Assembly: GCA_031826515.1 (NCBI GenBank)
Contig: CP134536.1
Coordinates: 1,624,001-1,688,000, forward strand
Reading direction: 5' to 3'
DNA: 64,000 nt
Source of the DNA: Flavobacteriaceae bacterium HL-DH10
GTDB taxonomy: Bacteria; Bacteroidota; Bacteroidia; Flavobacteriales; Flavobacteriaceae
The stretch's first letter is position 1; each line of letters starts with the position of its first letter. The notes beneath the pieces are model-generated. The model saw only the letters and a list, made by a program, of their open reading frames with translations. It did not search any database and was not told the DNA's origin. Positions 45,986 through 55,755 of this stretch are shown here, piece after piece. The position numbers were made by a program, and so were the translations under genes.

Positions 45986-48181
45986 TTAGTTTATTACATT
46001 TTTTAAACGTTTACCAAAGTCGAATAAAGCTTTAATTTCCATTATGCTTGCTAAGCGTTCTTTTCCAAAAATGAGTAAGGCGTTTCCATTAGATTCTACA
46101 TGATAATATGGATTACTCTCAAAGAAATGGGTAAGTTCATCATTAAAAAAACGGCTTATTTCTCTTTCGTTATCTCCTAATAAATGAAACCGATGTGAAA
46201 AATCATGATGGTTTTCAATATTGATGTCTTTAAACCCTGCAAAGGCTGAAACTTTTTCTAAAAATCCTTCTTTATCTAATGTGAATTTTGGGATATTATA
46301 TTTTAAATCAATATGAAGCATAGTGGTTCTAATGACTTCTTTTGCAATAAATTCACCTTCAGAAAATTCAATATCAAACAATTTGATGGCTTTATCTTTA
46401 TGTGAAAGTTTATTGTAAATATGATTGATGTGTTTCGTATTAAAGAACAAAAAGTTGTTTAAAAAGGTCGCTTCTTTTATTTTTTTTGAAGAGTAGTTGT
46501 AAAGATAGTCTTTAGCTAAGCTTTCCATACTAGTTTGACGCCTTGTTAAGTTCTTTTTAATAATTTTTGGAACAGGAAGCATGCGTCTTAGTGCAAAAGG
46601 ATGTTTAGAATCTGTGTCATGCATATCTAAACCAATAACATCAAAATAACCACCACGTTTTTTAAATAGTTCTTGATAACTGTACATGTTTTCCATAACA
46701 GTATGATCTACAAATTCACACATAGAAAAATCTACAATAACATTTTGATCTTCAGGAACAGCATCTAAATGTTGCTTAAGTTTATAATAATTTAAAAAGC
46801 TACAAAAGTGCTTTACGCTTACGTAAAAACTATTTTCACTTTCTGCTTCTGTGTACATTAAAACATTAGGTTTTAACAGGTTTCTAACAAATAAACCAAC
46901 ACTTTTATTAATAATAAAATGAATAATAAGTGTTGTAATTACGCCAGAAATAATACCTGTAATTAGTCCTATTTTTAAAGTAGTAATGAGTGTAACAAAG
47001 AAAATAATAAGTTGTTCTTTGCCTATAGAAAATATTTTTGTGATGATATTTGGTGACGCTAATTTGTAACCCGTATAAACTAATATAGCCATTAAAGCAG
47101 GCAAAGGAATTCTAGTTAATTGCGTGCTAAATAGTACAATAAACAATACTAAAAACAAAGCATGAAAAAAGTTTGAAGACCTATTACTAGCACCATTGTT
47201 TACATTTACCGAGCTACGAGCAATTACTGTTACAACATTTAAACCTCCTAAAAGCCCACTACCTATTGTAGCTACACCTAAAGCTTTTAAATCTTTATTT
47301 ACGTTAGAACGTCTTTTTTCTGGATCTAATTTATCTACGGCTTTAATACTTAAAAGAGATTCTATACTTGAAATTAGGGTAAGTGATAACACACTATCCC
47401 AAAATAATAGGTTCCAAATACCATTAAAATTTGGACGCGGAATGTCAGCAATAATGGTTTGAATACTTGGAATACCAGAAATCATATATTCTTTAGCAAT
47501 AGGGTTAGGCTCGTGTAAGCCTATTTCAAAATAGTAACTAAACCCAATAGAAAGAATAACAATCCACATAGGTGCTGGTATAAGTTGTAAATATTTATTT
47601 CTAATTTTAGAATAAAATAGCATAATAGCTAAACTTAAAATACCTGCCAATGCTGCATAAATTAAACCTTTGTTTTCGTAATGTACAGCGTCATTAATTG
47701 TATAGGGAATTTCAAAAAGATAATCTATAGTATCATTTCGTTTTATTTTGTGGGCAAACATAATATGGAATTGTTTACCTAAAATAATAAGTCCGATGGC
47801 GGCTAACATACCTTGAATAGCAGATGATGGAAAAAAATCGGCAAGGGTTCCCATTCTAAAAAAACCTAAAAGAAGTAATAATACGCCCGAACACATAATG
47901 GCAACATAGGCACTTTCTATTCCAAGTGTTGTTATGGCAACTAAAAGCACCCCAACCAAACCGTTTCCAGGTCCAACAATAGTAACATGACTACCACCAA
48001 GTATAGAAACAATAATACCACCAATAACGGCTGCTATAATACCTGCTATTGGAGGTGCATCACTAGCCATGGCTAACCCTAAACCTAGAGGTAATGCAAT
48101 AAGACTAACCACAAAACCAGAAAACATGTTTTTGGGCAAGGCTTTTAAAAAGTCTTTTATGTTATTCTTTTTAGGGCTCAT
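45986..48181 (-). CDS. SulP family anion transporter with STAS domain
   Basis: The 731-residue protein has about 12 membrane segments in the SLC26/SulP pattern (FSGFVVSLIALPLGLGLAMA, IVGPGNGLVGVLLV, LGGLNVVTVIARSSVNVNNG). A STAS domain follows (QNVIVDFSMCEFVDHTVMENM, about residues 470-560), and then an extra C-terminal part of about 170 residues of unknown nature. It may import bicarbonate or sulfate. Its first 4 nt overlap the stop of the universal stress protein gene, so the two are coupled. Confidence 0.9.
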   Translation of the reverse strand: MSPKKNNIKDFLKALPKNMFSGFVVSLIALPLGLGLAMASDAPPIAGIIAAVIGGIIVSILGGSHVTIVGPGNGLVGVLLVAITTLGIESAYVAIMCSGVLLLLLGFFRMGTLADFFPSSAIQGMLAAIGLIILGKQFHIMFAHKIKRNDTIDYLFEIPYTINDAVHYENKGLIYAALAGILSLAIMLFYSKIRNKYLQLIPAPMWIVILSIGFSYYFEIGLHEPNPIAKEYMISGIPSIQTIIADIPRPNFNGIWNLLFWDSVLSLTLISSIESLLSIKAVDKLDPEKRRSNVNKDLKALGVATIGSGLLGGLNVVTVIARSSVNVNNGASNRSSNFFHALFLVLFIVLFSTQLTRIPLPALMAILVYTGYKLASPNIITKIFSIGKEQLIIFFVTLITTLKIGLITGIISGVITTLIIHFIINKSVGLFVRNLLKPNVLMYTEAESENSFYVSVKHFCSFLNYYKLKQHLDAVPEDQNVIVDFSMCEFVDHTVMENMYSYQELFKKRGGYFDVIGLDMHDTDSKHPFALRRMLPVPKIIKKNLTRRQTSMESLAKDYLYNYSSKKIKEATFLNNFLFFNTKHINHIYNKLSHKDKAIKLFDIEFSEGEFIAKEVIRTTMLHIDLKYNIPKFTLDKEGFLEKVSAFAGFKDINIENHHDFSHRFHLLGDNEREISRFFNDELTHFFESNPYYHVESNGNALLIFGKERLASIMEIKALFDFGKRLKNVIN

Positions 48182-49026
48182 TGCAAGATTAATACATCGG
48201 TTGGTAATTCGGTTAAAATATGTTCAATATCATGCGGAAATAAACGATCCCAAAAAGTCATTTTTGAAGGCGCATTCATAACTAATAAATCGGCACGAGA
48301 AATTTGAGCATAATGACCAATAGAGTAGCCTTTTTTACCAAATATAGGTTGAGATTTTATAATAATATTACTTGTATATTCTTCAGGAATATGTTCTATA
48401 ATTTCTTTAATTCTAGAGTTTTCTCTTAGTTTAATACGCTCTTTTATAATAGATGCTCTTCTAAGCGATTTATCATCATCAACTTTAACAGCTACTTGTT
48501 GCTGATTAATTTCTTCTACAATGGTAATTTTTTGTGCTTTAAGTTGTTTTGCAACATAAAAAGAAGTTGTTATTGTTTGTTCTGTTTTAGGGTCTTTTAA
48601 TCCATTAACAACAATATGCTCACAAGGTACACGCTCTACAGAAGGCTTTATTAGTAATAAAATAGAACATTTTGCTTGTCGTGTAATTTTTCTAGCGATA
48701 GAACCTACATAATATTTTACAAAGCGTTCTCGCTGAACAGCTCCAAGAACTAATAAATCAATTTTTTTTTCTTCTGAAACAGATAAGATGACATTAACAG
48801 GATCTCCTTTTTTAAAAACAACTTCATAATCTAATTTGTCTTTTTCAAAAGATTTAAGAATAACTTTTAGCATGTTTACTTTTTCTTCAGAAGCATCGCC
48901 AACATGTATTAAAAATAACTTCGAATTAAAAAACACTGATAATCTAGCTGCCTCAAAAAGGTTCGCTTTTAAGTTGGGAGAATATGCTACCCCAATTCCA
49001 ATACTTTTAAAAGGTTTTAAAGACAC
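48178..49026 (-). CDS. Universal stress protein with two UspA domains
   Basis: The 282-residue protein has two UspA-type domains. The first holds KSIGIGVAYSPNLKANLFEAARL, DLLVLGAVQRERFVKYYVGSIARKITRQAKCSILLL; the second ends LLVMNAPSKMTFWDRLFPHDIEHILTELPTDVLILQ. The usual ATP-binding G-x2-G-x9-G(S/T) is only partly kept in the first domain and weak in the second. It is cotranscribed and overlaps the SulP gene, so it may adjust that transporter. Confidence 0.85.
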   Translation of the reverse strand: MSLKPFKSIGIGVAYSPNLKANLFEAARLSVFFNSKLFLIHVGDASEEKVNMLKVILKSFEKDKLDYEVVFKKGDPVNVILSVSEEKKIDLLVLGAVQRERFVKYYVGSIARKITRQAKCSILLLIKPSVERVPCEHIVVNGLKDPKTEQTITTSFYVAKQLKAQKITIVEEINQQQVAVKVDDDKSLRRASIIKERIKLRENSRIKEIIEHIPEEYTSNIIIKSQPIFGKKGYSIGHYAQISRADLLVMNAPSKMTFWDRLFPHDIEHILTELPTDVLILQ

Positions 49027-49129
49027 AGTATTACTATTAATTATTCCGTAAGTTCGTAAGATAGTATTTTTTTAAAAAAATAAATCATCTGTTTTTACTT
49101 AAATTCGTAATTTAAAAAGAATATAAAAT

Positions 49130-50998
49130 ATGTTAGAATTAGCGGGTATTATTATATTAGGGATATTGGCACAATGGTTTGCATGGAAATTTAAAATTCC
49201 AGCCATTTTGCCTTTAATTCTTATTGGTTTATTAGTAGGCCCTATTGCTGCAGAATTTTTATCAGAAGATGGTTCTAAATGGATTGAACCTATTTGGAAT
49301 GGAAAAGAAGGTTTGTTTCCTGATAAAAGCCTTTTTTATTTTGTGTCACTTGCTATAAGTATTATTCTTTTTGAAGGTGGGTTAACTTTACGAACGGGAG
49401 AAATTAAAAATGTTGGTCCTATAATAACCAAGCTAATAACTATTGGTGTTTTAGTAACATTTTTTGGAGCAGCTTTGGCGGCACATTTTGTATTTTATTT
49501 AACTTGGGAAATATCGTTTTTGTTTTCGGCTTTAATAATAGTTACAGGACCCACAGTAATAACGCCAATTTTAAGAAACATTCCTTTAAAAAAGGACATT
49601 TCGGCAGTTTTAAAATGGGAAGGTATTTTAATAGATCCGATAGGCGCTTTGGTTGCTGTACTTGTTTTTGAGTTTATTAGCGTTGGAGAAAGTGGAGGGT
49701 TTACTAAAACAGCATTAATAGAATTTGGAAAAATTGTTTTATTTGGATCTACATTTGGGTTTACGTTTGCACACGCCATTAATTTCTCTATTAACAAAAA
49801 ATGGGTGCCTCATTATTTATTAAATGTATTTGCATTAGCAGCTGTATTGGGCGTTTTTGTATTGTCAGATACTTTTGCTCACGAATCTGGGTTGCTTGCC
49901 GTTGTGGTTATGGGAATGGTATTAGGAAACTCTAATTCACCATATTTAAAAGAACTCCTTTATTTTAAGGAATCTTTAAGCGTTTTACTCATCTCTATTT
50001 TATTTATTTTACTTGCGGCAAATATTAATATAGAAGACTTATTATTAATATATAATTGGAATGCTGTTATATTATTTTCTTTAGTTGTTTTTGTTATTCG
50101 GCCAATAGGTGTTTTTTTAAGTACTCAAGGTTCTAAATTAGAACTGAAAGAAAAGCTCTTTATTAGTTGGGTAGGACCTCGTGGTATTGTTGCTGCAGGT
50201 ATTGCTTCTTTATTTGGATTAACACTTGCCGATAAAGGTGTTGTTGACGCTAAATATATAACACCGTTAGTGTTTATGATTGTTTTAGGAACGGTTTTAT
50301 TAAATGCAACAACAGCTCGATTATTTGCAAAATTAGTAGGTGTTTTTCTTAATAAATCTGAAGGTATTTTAATTGTTGGTGCATCTAAAATTTCTAGGTT
50401 ATTAGGGCATTATCTTGAAACAAACGATAGGCATGTGGTGCTTATTGATAGTAATGAAACAAATATTAGAAAAGCAAAAGAATTAGGTTTGGAAGCTATA
50501 ACTACCAATATTTATTCAGATACACTTATGGATAATATTGAATTAAACGATGTGGGTTACCTAATGGCATTAACAGGAAATACAGAGATTAACAAATATG
50601 CCATAAATAAATTTAGTAAACAATTTGGAGAAAACGGTTCTTTTAGGTTAGTTACTGCGCAAGAAATGCTTGATGATACTAATAATCCAAAAGAGGGATT
50701 GTTTTCACATAAAGATGATTTTAATTCTTTAATTGAGTTAACAAGAAAACACCCATCTATTCAAGAAATTGATTTAGAAGATAAAGCGCATTATGAGGAG
50801 TTAATTACTATTTCAAATAGTGATGAAGATATTATTCCTTTGTTTGTAAAGGATAATGAAGGAGAACTTCATATTATATCGTCTCATAATTTAGAGTTTA
50901 AAAACATTGAAGAAGGCTTTCAACTTGTTTATTTGGGAAAACCTTTTGATATTGAAAAGGTACCAACCATTGAAACTAAAAAAACTAAAGAAGAATAA
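49130..50998 (+). CDS. CPA1-type cation:proton antiporter with TrkA-N domain
   Basis: The 622-residue protein has about 12 membrane segments of the NhaP type (ILILGILAQWFAWKF-like start, SIILFEGGLTLR with the conserved Glu/Gly, VTGPTVITPILRN and the acidic IDPIGALVAVL). A Rossmann-type TrkA-N domain follows at about 410-520 (GILIVGASKISRLLGHYLETN, HVVLIDSNETNIRKAKELG), and a TrkA-C-like end. It exchanges Na+ or K+ for H+ and may be gated by NAD(H). It is divergent from the USP-SulP unit with about 100 nt between. Confidence 0.9.
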   Translation: MLELAGIIILGILAQWFAWKFKIPAILPLILIGLLVGPIAAEFLSEDGSKWIEPIWNGKEGLFPDKSLFYFVSLAISIILFEGGLTLRTGEIKNVGPIITKLITIGVLVTFFGAALAAHFVFYLTWEISFLFSALIIVTGPTVITPILRNIPLKKDISAVLKWEGILIDPIGALVAVLVFEFISVGESGGFTKTALIEFGKIVLFGSTFGFTFAHAINFSINKKWVPHYLLNVFALAAVLGVFVLSDTFAHESGLLAVVVMGMVLGNSNSPYLKELLYFKESLSVLLISILFILLAANINIEDLLLIYNWNAVILFSLVVFVIRPIGVFLSTQGSKLELKEKLFISWVGPRGIVAAGIASLFGLTLADKGVVDAKYITPLVFMIVLGTVLLNATTARLFAKLVGVFLNKSEGILIVGASKISRLLGHYLETNDRHVVLIDSNETNIRKAKELGLEAITTNIYSDTLMDNIELNDVGYLMALTGNTEINKYAINKFSKQFGENGSFRLVTAQEMLDDTNNPKEGLFSHKDDFNSLIELTRKHPSIQEIDLEDKAHYEELITISNSDEDIIPLFVKDNEGELHIISSHNLEFKNIEEGFQLVYLGKPFDIEKVPTIETKKTKEE

Positions 50999-51022
50999 GA
51001 TTTCTGAAACTATCTAATATAA

Positions 51023-51055
51023 CAAAACGTAGCGTGTTAAAATACGCTACGTTTT
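51023..51055. terminator. Bidirectional hairpin terminator between convergent genes
   Basis: AAACGTAGCGT pairs with ACGCTACGTTT around a short AT loop, with A and T tails. It serves the antiporter gene on the plus strand and the thioredoxin-fold gene on the minus strand. Confidence 0.9.
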
Positions 51056-51068
51056 TGCTTTTTTAGTT

Positions 51069-52919
51069 TTAATTTTCTGGTTTAACATTAAATTCTTTAC
51101 TTAAAAAATATTCCATATTCCATGTTTCAAAATCATTATATACAGTCTCTCCATCCTGTTTTACTAAAACATCATGTACTGAAGCGTTAAACTTAAATAA
51201 CTGTCGCATGTAATTATAGTCGTCTTGGGGTATTCTTATAGAATTTTCAAAACCATTTTCTTTAACAGAGCTATTGTATTTTTCTATTGAAGAATTAGAT
51301 TCGTTAGTAATATTTAAAAACACAATATCATCATTATTTTTAAAGCTATTTCGTCTTTTTTTCATTCGTTCTAAGCTTTCTCCTTGATAGTATGAATGTG
51401 GATTCCAAAATTGAACCACCACAATTTTTCCTTTATATGGTGCTATAATTTTCTTGAATATGGCTGTTTCTAGTTCGTTATCTGGCAACTCGTAAAACTC
51501 TGGTTTTGCTAATTCATTTTTAAATAAATCATCTCCTAATTGTATTAGATGTGGACTTTTGATATCTTTTTTTAATTCTGACCAATACCAAGCTTTATCA
51601 TTGTATAGACCATCAGCTTCCATTATAAATTTTAATGTTCTAGTTTTTATAATTTCATAGATTAAATTGTTTTTTATTCCTAAACTGGCAGCTATTGAGT
51701 CTTGTTCTTTCCATTTATTTGTAAAATGTTTTTTCCGAGCAAATTCTTTTTTATCCTTAATAGAATTTAAATATTCTTTTCTTAAAGACTCATATTTTTT
51801 ATTGAAAGCACTTATTTTACTTGTTAATTCTTTAGAAAATGTTTTTCTGTCCTTTGTTGGGATAAAAGCAATTTTAATAAGTTCTTCTTCTTCTGTGCTT
51901 AATTCTACATTTTTACTTTCCAAAAACTCTACGAAACTACTAGTGTTAAGACCTGTACTTACTCTTTCATATTTTGATTTTGGTTGTAGTGGTTGTGCAT
52001 ACTCTAATCTGTTTATAAAACCGGCAAAATTTTGATTTACCAATATAGACTGTTTATGTAATGGTAGATCTTTTATAAAGTTGTAATAGTCCTCAGGAAG
52101 CGTGTCATCAATATTATTTGCCTTTCTTTTTCCTTGTCCATATCTGGGAGTATGAGTGGGAGAATAATAATCTAATAAAGAGTAATACGTTTCGAGTATA
52201 ATGTCATTTTTTAAAAGTTCGCTTGTCTTTTTATCTATTTCTCCACTTTGCTCGTAAGCTTTAACTTTGTCTAAAGCATTGGTTTTAAATTGAAGTATAT
52301 ATTCTTTAAAAGCTACAGGTTCCATAATTGCTTCCTTTTCTTGGAAATCACCTCCGTTATAATTCGGTTTATAGTGCAGTAAATTGGTATTTATATTTCC
52401 TAAAGGACCTTGGTAAGCAACATTTTTTAGAGGGTAGGAAATGCGCCTTGGTTGTTTTATATCGTCCCAGTTTAAAATAACAGATAAGTTTTGTCCGGGC
52501 TCTAAATAAAAGGTTATTACTTGGCTTTTAATTCTAAAAAAGTTTTGCATGGGATATTCTAGTGGCAATTCCAATTCAAAACGACCATCTTCATGAATTT
52601 CTATGACTCTGGGCTTGTTTTCTCTTGTTAATTGGTTGGTATAATAAAACACACCTGTTTTTGCTCCTAATGTTTGGTCATAGCCTTTTATATAACCAAT
52701 AATTTTTGATTTTCTTTTTGTAAAAAAGGCTGGTGTTTCAAAGTTCTCTAATACTGTAGTCGTTGTATTTGATAATTCGCTTTTCAACCACTTTTTAACA
52801 GCTTCAGGAATCTGAGCGTCATTAATTTCTTCTAATGTATTACAACCCTTTTTGTGATTGTTTGCGTTACAAACTAAAGTTGTTAAAGCAACGAGTAGTA
52901 CTGATAAAATCTTTTTCAT
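51069..52919 (-). CDS. Exported thioredoxin-fold protein lacking CxxC
   Basis: The 616-residue protein has a signal peptide (VLLVALTTLVCNAN) and a large N-terminal region with a beta-rich DUF4369-like part (GYIKGYDQTLGAKTGVFYY, LEPGQNLSVILNW) and long helices. The C-terminus (about 475-616) is a TlpA-like thioredoxin fold: KGKIVVVQFWNPHSYYQGESLERMK, IVFLNITNESN, VLVKQDGETV. The WCxxC site is replaced by WNPHSYYQ, so it cannot do normal disulfide exchange. It is the last gene of the unit with the LytTR regulator and sensor kinase, 9 nt after the regulator; it may be its target or a sensor partner. Confidence 0.75.
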   Translation of the reverse strand: MKKILSVLLVALTTLVCNANNHKKGCNTLEEINDAQIPEAVKKWLKSELSNTTTTVLENFETPAFFTKRKSKIIGYIKGYDQTLGAKTGVFYYTNQLTRENKPRVIEIHEDGRFELELPLEYPMQNFFRIKSQVITFYLEPGQNLSVILNWDDIKQPRRISYPLKNVAYQGPLGNINTNLLHYKPNYNGGDFQEKEAIMEPVAFKEYILQFKTNALDKVKAYEQSGEIDKKTSELLKNDIILETYYSLLDYYSPTHTPRYGQGKRKANNIDDTLPEDYYNFIKDLPLHKQSILVNQNFAGFINRLEYAQPLQPKSKYERVSTGLNTSSFVEFLESKNVELSTEEEELIKIAFIPTKDRKTFSKELTSKISAFNKKYESLRKEYLNSIKDKKEFARKKHFTNKWKEQDSIAASLGIKNNLIYEIIKTRTLKFIMEADGLYNDKAWYWSELKKDIKSPHLIQLGDDLFKNELAKPEFYELPDNELETAIFKKIIAPYKGKIVVVQFWNPHSYYQGESLERMKKRRNSFKNNDDIVFLNITNESNSSIEKYNSSVKENGFENSIRIPQDDYNYMRQLFKFNASVHDVLVKQDGETVYNDFETWNMEYFLSKEFNVKPEN

Positions 52920-52928
52920 AATGCTGGT

Positions 52929-53690
52929 TTATTGATTGATGTAAGTTTTAATAATGTCTTTATAAGACCTTCCTGAGGTAATAACTGTTTTTTTATGATT
53001 GAGTAAATTAATAACATAGCGGTTGTTAAAATATTTTTGAAATTCTTTTACATAATCTGTATTAATTAAATAACCTCTATGCACTCTTAAAAAATTATTT
53101 GGTAATTTTTCTTCAAGTTGAGTTAAAGATTGCTTAATAAGTTCACTTCCTTTATTTGTGTATATAGTCACGTATTTTTCTGTAGATTCAAAATAACTAA
53201 TGTCTTCTATCTTTACAAAAATTACTTTATCTCCTTTTTTAACGGTTATAGACGTAATTATTTTTTTCTCTTTGGTTTCGCTAATTGTGTTTATAGCCTT
53301 AAAAAGATTCTCTTTTGAAAAATGTGTGTTTAACTGTTTTATTTTTAAAACAGTTTGTTGTAATCGTGTTTCTTTTACGGGTTTTATTAAGTAATCTATG
53401 CTATTGGTTTCAAATGCTTTTAACGAGTAATCTTCAAAAGCGGTACAGAATATAACCATAGGTATTACTTTTAATTTTTTCAACAATTCAAAACCAGTTA
53501 AACCAGGCATTTCTATGTCTAAAAAAATAATATCGGGTGTTAAATCTATTATGAGTTTTTCTGCTTCATAACCATTTTCTGCTTCTCCTATAATTGTGAA
53601 TAATTCCGAAAACTTAGTAATTAATTTTTTAAGGCGTAATCTTGCCAAACGCTCATCATCAATAACTAAAACAGTATATGTTTTTTTCAT
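52929..53690 (-). CDS. LytTR-family response regulator
   Basis: The 253-residue protein has a receiver domain (VIDDERLARLRLKKL, IIFLDIEMPGLTGFELL with the phospho-acceptor Asp, VIFCTAFEDYSLKAF, DYLIKPVKE) and a C-terminal LytTR DNA-binding domain (VIFVKIEDISYFESTEKYVTIYT, FLRVHRGYLINTDYVKEFQKYFNNRY). It overlaps nothing and follows the sensor kinase gene by 2 nt. It probably binds upstream of its own operon and other targets. Confidence 0.95.
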   Translation of the reverse strand: MKKTYTVLVIDDERLARLRLKKLITKFSELFTIIGEAENGYEAEKLIIDLTPDIIFLDIEMPGLTGFELLKKLKVIPMVIFCTAFEDYSLKAFETNSIDYLIKPVKETRLQQTVLKIKQLNTHFSKENLFKAINTISETKEKKIITSITVKKGDKVIFVKIEDISYFESTEKYVTIYTNKGSELIKQSLTQLEEKLPNNFLRVHRGYLINTDYVKEFQKYFNNRYVINLLNHKKTVITSGRSYKDIIKTYINQ

Positions 53691-53692
53691 GA

Positions 53693-55585
53693 TTATAATT
53701 GTGATGGAATTAATATTGTAATACTCTTTTTAGGCGTGTTAGTCCAATTTAAGAACGCTTTGTCACCATAACATAATCGTAACAAATCATACACAGATTG
53801 TAATCCGTAGCCACTATACATATCTTCTGGAAAATCGTCTCCATTGTCGCTAACAGTAATGTGTAAACTGTTTTTTCCTTGTTTAATTTCTAAATTTATT
53901 ACTCCAGGTGCTTCCACTTTAGAAACACCATGTTTCACTGCATTTTCAATAAGTGGCTGTAAAAGATACATGGGAATTTCTTTTTCTAGTAACCCTTTTT
54001 CTACATCAATTGTAAATTGTAAACGTTTTTCAAATCTAATTTTTTCAATTTTCAAATAGTTTTCTACCATTTCAACTTCATCTTCTATGGTACTCATTTT
54101 CTTTCCTTTTCTGTTGATAGAATACCGAAATAAATCTGATAAAGAAAGAATCATATCTTCAGCTTTACTAGTGCTTTCATGCATTAAACTTGCTATAGAG
54201 TTTAATGCATTATATAAAAAATGTGGATTAATATGAGCATGTAGCGATTTTAGTTCGTTTTGGGTATTTAATTCTTTTAATTTTCTTAATTCTATTTCTT
54301 TTTGTTTTACTAAAGAATCTGAGAAATGATTTAAATACATTAACAAGCCACGACCTAGTGTTAAGGTTAGAAAAATGAAAAATAGAGGAATATAAACAGG
54401 AAGTGTTTCGTTTGTTTTTCCAATTAAGAAATAGCCTATTAGCACAGGAATATGTAATACACTAAATGTTAAAACTAGTTTCATTACAAATTGATATGTA
54501 AAGCCTAAGTAATTATTGATTATTTTTTGTTCTATTATCCATAATAAAAAGGAAATAATTAATGCAGAACTTAATACATACAGAAAGCTGTATATGGATT
54601 TATTTAAAGAACTATTATTTGGTTGTTCAATATCTATAATGTAGCTATATATCCAATGTAAATTCATTAACCCTAATAGAATTACAAGCATAGGAAAAAA
54701 GTAATGTAAGTATGTTGTTTTTCTAGTATTAAAAAGCCCAAATGCGAGTACAAACATTAATAGCCCTAGAAACCCAATCAATGTATAAACCTTTAAATGT
54801 GCTAAATTTTTATTTATGAAAAGATTGGCATATCTCCATGGGTAAGTTTTGTACATATAATTAGAAAATTGTTGTTTAAAGTTATCTGCATATAACTTCT
54901 GAACCAAAAATTTGTCAATTTCAGTAAACTCTTTATCTAATATATTATAAGTAGGACTGTTAAAGATAGCCTCAGTAGGATAGGTGATATTTAAAAAAAG
55001 TATATCATTATTATCCTGAATAAAACAGATGGTTCTTAAAATTTCATATTGTATGTATTTTTTTCGGTCTTCTAAATTAGTGTCTTCTTTAAAACTAAAA
55101 TATAATGACTTTACATGTTCATTAGATCCGTGTTTATTTCTGTATTTATCGGTTTCAAAATTAATTTTTATTGTAGATGAAATAATATCAGAATAAGAAT
55201 AGCCTTGAACTTTAGTGTTTCTATTGGTTTTATCCTTAGTATATTCTGAAAAGTTATTTTTTGTAAAACTTGAAAAAGATTCAATTGTTTTATTAGGAAT
55301 TACTTTTTTTAAACTTTCTATAATTTCACTAACAGCTAAACTATCTTTCTTTGTAGCATTTTTAAGTGTAAATAAAATGGGACCTGAAAATTTTTTAGCA
55401 GTTTCATTACTTCTATTTATTTTGCCTTCAAAAAGCTTATCTTTTACATACTCCCAATGTATGTCTTTCTCTTTTTTCGAATAGTTATTTCCTTCAACTT
55501 CTACTAGTAATGAACCTTCGGAAGAATTTATCATCCTTAAAAAGAGTGGGATTATTAGTATTATAATTAAGGCTATTTTTTTCAT
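53693..55585 (-). CDS. LytS-type (His_kinase) sensor histidine kinase
   Basis: The 630-residue protein has an N-terminal signal/anchor, an extracytoplasmic region of about 240 residues, five membrane segments (around 265-415) and the kinase core. The phospho-acceptor His lies in SLHAHINPHFLYNALNSIASL. The ATP-binding part has LQPLIENAVKHGVSK, HITVSDNGDDFPEDMYSGYGLQS. It should phosphorylate the LytTR regulator encoded next. The extracytoplasmic region has no family I recognise. Confidence 0.92.
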   Translation of the reverse strand: MKKIALIIILIIPLFLRMINSSEGSLLVEVEGNNYSKKEKDIHWEYVKDKLFEGKINRSNETAKKFSGPILFTLKNATKKDSLAVSEIIESLKKVIPNKTIESFSSFTKNNFSEYTKDKTNRNTKVQGYSYSDIISSTIKINFETDKYRNKHGSNEHVKSLYFSFKEDTNLEDRKKYIQYEILRTICFIQDNNDILFLNITYPTEAIFNSPTYNILDKEFTEIDKFLVQKLYADNFKQQFSNYMYKTYPWRYANLFINKNLAHLKVYTLIGFLGLLMFVLAFGLFNTRKTTYLHYFFPMLVILLGLMNLHWIYSYIIDIEQPNNSSLNKSIYSFLYVLSSALIISFLLWIIEQKIINNYLGFTYQFVMKLVLTFSVLHIPVLIGYFLIGKTNETLPVYIPLFFIFLTLTLGRGLLMYLNHFSDSLVKQKEIELRKLKELNTQNELKSLHAHINPHFLYNALNSIASLMHESTSKAEDMILSLSDLFRYSINRKGKKMSTIEDEVEMVENYLKIEKIRFEKRLQFTIDVEKGLLEKEIPMYLLQPLIENAVKHGVSKVEAPGVINLEIKQGKNSLHITVSDNGDDFPEDMYSGYGLQSVYDLLRLCYGDKAFLNWTNTPKKSITILIPSQL

Positions 55586-55701
55586 CTTAAATTTGTTACA
55601 CTACAAAGAAACCTCATTAAGATGTTTTTCAAAATGTTTTTGCGACGAATAGCATTTTTTAATAAAAAATTATTCAGCTAAACATAGATGTTTTTCAATA
55701 A

Positions 55702-55733
55702 AAAAGCCTCTTCGTTTTCACAAAGAAGCTTTT
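55702..55733. terminator. Hairpin terminator of the glycogen operon
   Basis: AAAAGCCTCTT pairs with AAGAAGCTTTT with one C/A mismatch, flanked by A and T runs. It lies 23 nt after the GH31 stop. Confidence 0.75.
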
Positions 55734-55755
55734 AAATACTCGTTTTATGAGATTT

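Noticed and set aside
55619-55698. Direct repeat AGATGTTTTTCAA (two copies) after the two-component operon
   Set aside because: 13 nt in a very AT-rich gap; chance is likely and no further structure supports it.
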